Shown here in pieces: positions 62,561 through 64,000 of a stretch of 64,000 nucleotides of DNA (position 1 is the first letter of the stretch; each line of letters opens with the position of its first letter). Below the pieces are notes generated by a model, which saw nothing but the letters and a program-made list of their open reading frames with translations, did not search any database and had not been told where the DNA came from. Where the stretch lies: contig NZ_JBCFYD010000002.1 in NCBI RefSeq assembly GCF_038594945.1, forward strand, positions 682,001 through 746,000, in the 5' to 3' direction. The position numbers and the translations under genes were made by a program. The stretch is from Fodinibius sp. Rm-B-1B1-1. Lineage in GTDB: Bacteria; Bacteroidota; Rhodothermia; Balneolales; Balneolaceae.

Positions 62561-63217
62561 ATGTTTGCACGCGACGGATATGCTACAATATTCGTAACTA
62601 TCATTTTTGCACTTATTGTAAGTGGATTAACAAAATATTTTGTGGGACCCCATTGGTCATCATATGTACTTTATGGTGCCATGGTTTTGCTTGTGGCATT
62701 TATACTCTACTTTTTTCGTGATCCTGATAGAGAAATTACAAAGGGCGATAATTACATATTATCTCCGGCTGATGGAAAGGTCGTTCAAATAAAAGAGGTA
62801 GAAGAAGAACGATATATAAATGGGCCTGCCACGCAGATAAGTATTTTTCTATCTCCACTAAATGTACACGTAAATCGTATACCTATAAGTGGTACGTTGG
62901 AATATCTGGAATATGAACCCGGCATATTCTTGGCGGCCTATGATCATCGGGCCTCAGAGCTCAACGAGCGTGCTGATTTTGGTGTAAAACATCCTTCAGA
63001 GACAAAAATATTTTTTAGACAAATCACCGGTCTTTTAGCTCGACGTATTGTATATCATATTGAGAAAGGAGATCAGCTGGAAGCCGGAAAACGGTTTGGG
63101 ATGATGAAGTTCGGTTCCAGAATGGATATACTTGTTCCGCCAGAAGTTGAAATTAATGTATCCGAAGGGGAAAAAGCTGTGGCTGGAAAAACAATTTTAG
63201 CGACTATTAACGCATAA
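62561..63217 (+). CDS. psd: Phosphatidylserine decarboxylase (short, pyruvoyl)
   Basis: This 218-residue proenzyme has two N-terminal hydrophobic helices (about 7-50). DPDREITKGDNYILSPADGKV, split over residues 55-75, is typical, and FLSPLNVHVNRIP follows. The Gly-Ser of KFGSRMDILVPP near the C-terminus is the self-cleavage site that forms the pyruvoyl group. It converts phosphatidylserine to phosphatidylethanolamine and precedes pssA by 2 bp. Confidence 0.94.
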   Translation: MFARDGYATIFVTIIFALIVSGLTKYFVGPHWSSYVLYGAMVLLVAFILYFFRDPDREITKGDNYILSPADGKVVQIKEVEEERYINGPATQISIFLSPLNVHVNRIPISGTLEYLEYEPGIFLAAYDHRASELNERADFGVKHPSETKIFFRQITGLLARRIVYHIEKGDQLEAGKRFGMMKFGSRMDILVPPEVEINVSEGEKAVAGKTILATINA

Positions 63218-63219
63218 AG

Positions 63220-64000
63220 ATGAAATACCCAATTCAAAAATGGAAGAAGTTTCGCCGCCGTAGAAAACGCAAAAAAAAGAATAGGGATAACCGTCGACAA
63301 ATTCCACGAACTGTAATCCCCAGCTTTTTTACGCTGATGAATCTCTTTTGTGGATTTCTGGCGATCATTAGTATTGCTGAAGGACGCCTTTTCTTTGGAG
63401 CCTGGCTTATCGTTTTTGCGGGATTATTTGATGCGCTGGATGGATTTATGGCACGCCTTTCCAATGCCACCAGTCAATTTGGTATCGAGCTCGATTCTAT
63501 TAGCGATGTCGTCTCATTTGGTGTAGCCCCGGGTTTTCTGCTGTATTCATTTGGGTTAGAAGAACTTCCTTTTGTTGGGATCATTTTAAGTGCCTTGCCG
63601 CCACTTTGTGGAGCTGTTCGTCTTGCCCGCTATAATGTTGATGTGCAGGAAAGCAGGGAGGATTTCTTTAAAGGGCTGCCCATTCCCGGCCAAGCCATTA
63701 TGATAGCGGCATTTTATTTGACCTTCTATAACCAACTTGAACTCTTCGGAGGTTTCGAATATGGAATCAATACTATATTAATACCCTTAATTGTCTTACT
63801 GTCCTTTTTAATGGTAAGCACTATTCCATTCGACAAGATGCCCAGTTTCGATAAGCAATCAATCCGAAGATATAAAGGGAAGCTGTCACTTTTTATCGTG
63901 TATGGAATACTGATTCTTTTATTTCAGGAGGTAGGGCTAATGATCGTCTTTTCTGTGTTTATTCTGAAAGGCATTTTCTTTGGAGCGTACTTTTTTTGGA
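63220..64000 (+). CDS. pssA: CDP-diacylglycerol-serine O-phosphatidyltransferase, partial (runs off the window end)
   Basis: My own translation from the ATG at 63220 is open to base 64000 (260 codons, no stop). The N-terminus is very basic (FRRRRKRKKK). The CDP-alcohol phosphotransferase motif is DALDGFMARLSN...GIELDSISD, with the D-x2-DG-x2-AR-x8-G-x3-D-x3-D spacing correct. Membrane helices follow. It makes phosphatidylserine for Psd, and the two genes are clearly one unit. The C-terminal end is beyond the window. Confidence 0.93.
   Translation, partial: MKYPIQKWKKFRRRRKRKKKNRDNRRQIPRTVIPSFFTLMNLFCGFLAIISIAEGRLFFGAWLIVFAGLFDALDGFMARLSNATSQFGIELDSISDVVSFGVAPGFLLYSFGLEELPFVGIILSALPPLCGAVRLARYNVDVQESREDFFKGLPIPGQAIMIAAFYLTFYNQLELFGGFEYGINTILIPLIVLLSFLMVSTIPFDKMPSFDKQSIRRYKGKLSLFIVYGILILLFQEVGLMIVFSVFILKGIFFGAYFFW

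Noticed and set aside
1-64000. tRNA, rRNA, CRISPR arrays, insertion sequences or phage genes
   Set aside because: None was found on reading both strands; no transposase or integrase protein and no regularly spaced repeats were seen.

Overview
The window looks like chromosomal DNA of a member of the Bacteroidota/Balneolota (a marine or halophilic Balneolota such as the Fodinibius/Balneola group is my best guess). The reasons are AT-rich coding sequence, an EPS locus with ATP-grasp and CE4-like decoration enzymes, bacillithiol-type bshC, and the psd-pssA pair. The assignment is inferred from gene content only. No tRNA, rRNA, CRISPR array or transposase was seen.

Region 1 (21-44195, almost all + strand) is a large exopolysaccharide/surface-glycan locus. 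It holds glycosyltransferases (GT2, GT4, a double-GT4 fusion and a WecF-like enzyme) and an EpsG/Wzy-like polymerase. A PglC-like phosphoglycosyl transferase can start the glycan on the lipid carrier. A PglF-like dehydratase and a PglE-like aminotransferase make an amino sugar, and a Wzc-type tyrosine autokinase, a short SLBB-like protein and a PglK/MsbA-like ABC transporter serve assembly and export. A dTDP-Fuc4NAc-type module (RmlA, WecE, NeuD-like acyltransferase, WbqC, WecF) and a CDP-sugar module (RfbF plus LhgO-like, SAF-domain and nucleotidyltransferase genes) supply unusual sugars. Three ATP-grasp enzymes, a CapK-like enzyme and two CE4-like proteins probably decorate the polymer. Embedded in the locus are two leucine-rich-repeat surface proteins that share about 1.1 kb of essentially identical DNA, and a small lipoprotein resembling a Cys-Gln thioester domain. 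A P-loop kinase and an outer-membrane beta-barrel gene lie on the opposite strand in the middle.

From about 11.4 kb onward, every + strand transcription unit of this locus is preceded by a sigma-54-like -24/-12 element (TGGCAY-N5-TTG). Six are strong and one is weaker. Upstream of five of the six strong ones, at about 84-170 bp, is an inverted repeat of the form GAGTAAT-N-ATTACTC; a half-site precedes the sixth. I read this as an EPS regulon driven by one enhancer-binding protein. It is the most interesting signal in the window. The nuo and housekeeping intergenic gaps showed neither element by eye.

Region 2 (44267-51712, - strand) is nuoABCDEFGH of NADH:quinone oxidoreductase, ending at nuoH. 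nuoI-N are not present. It converges on the EPS locus across a bidirectional terminator. An Mth938-like gene lies just upstream of nuoA.

Region 3 (52418-64000, + strand) is a housekeeping run: bifunctional nuclease-like protein, bshC, 5-formyl-THF cyclo-ligase, PspC-domain protein, tmk, SRPBCC protein, aroE, pgeF-like, histone-deacetylase-like, dxr, rseP, psd and a pssA gene cut by the window end.
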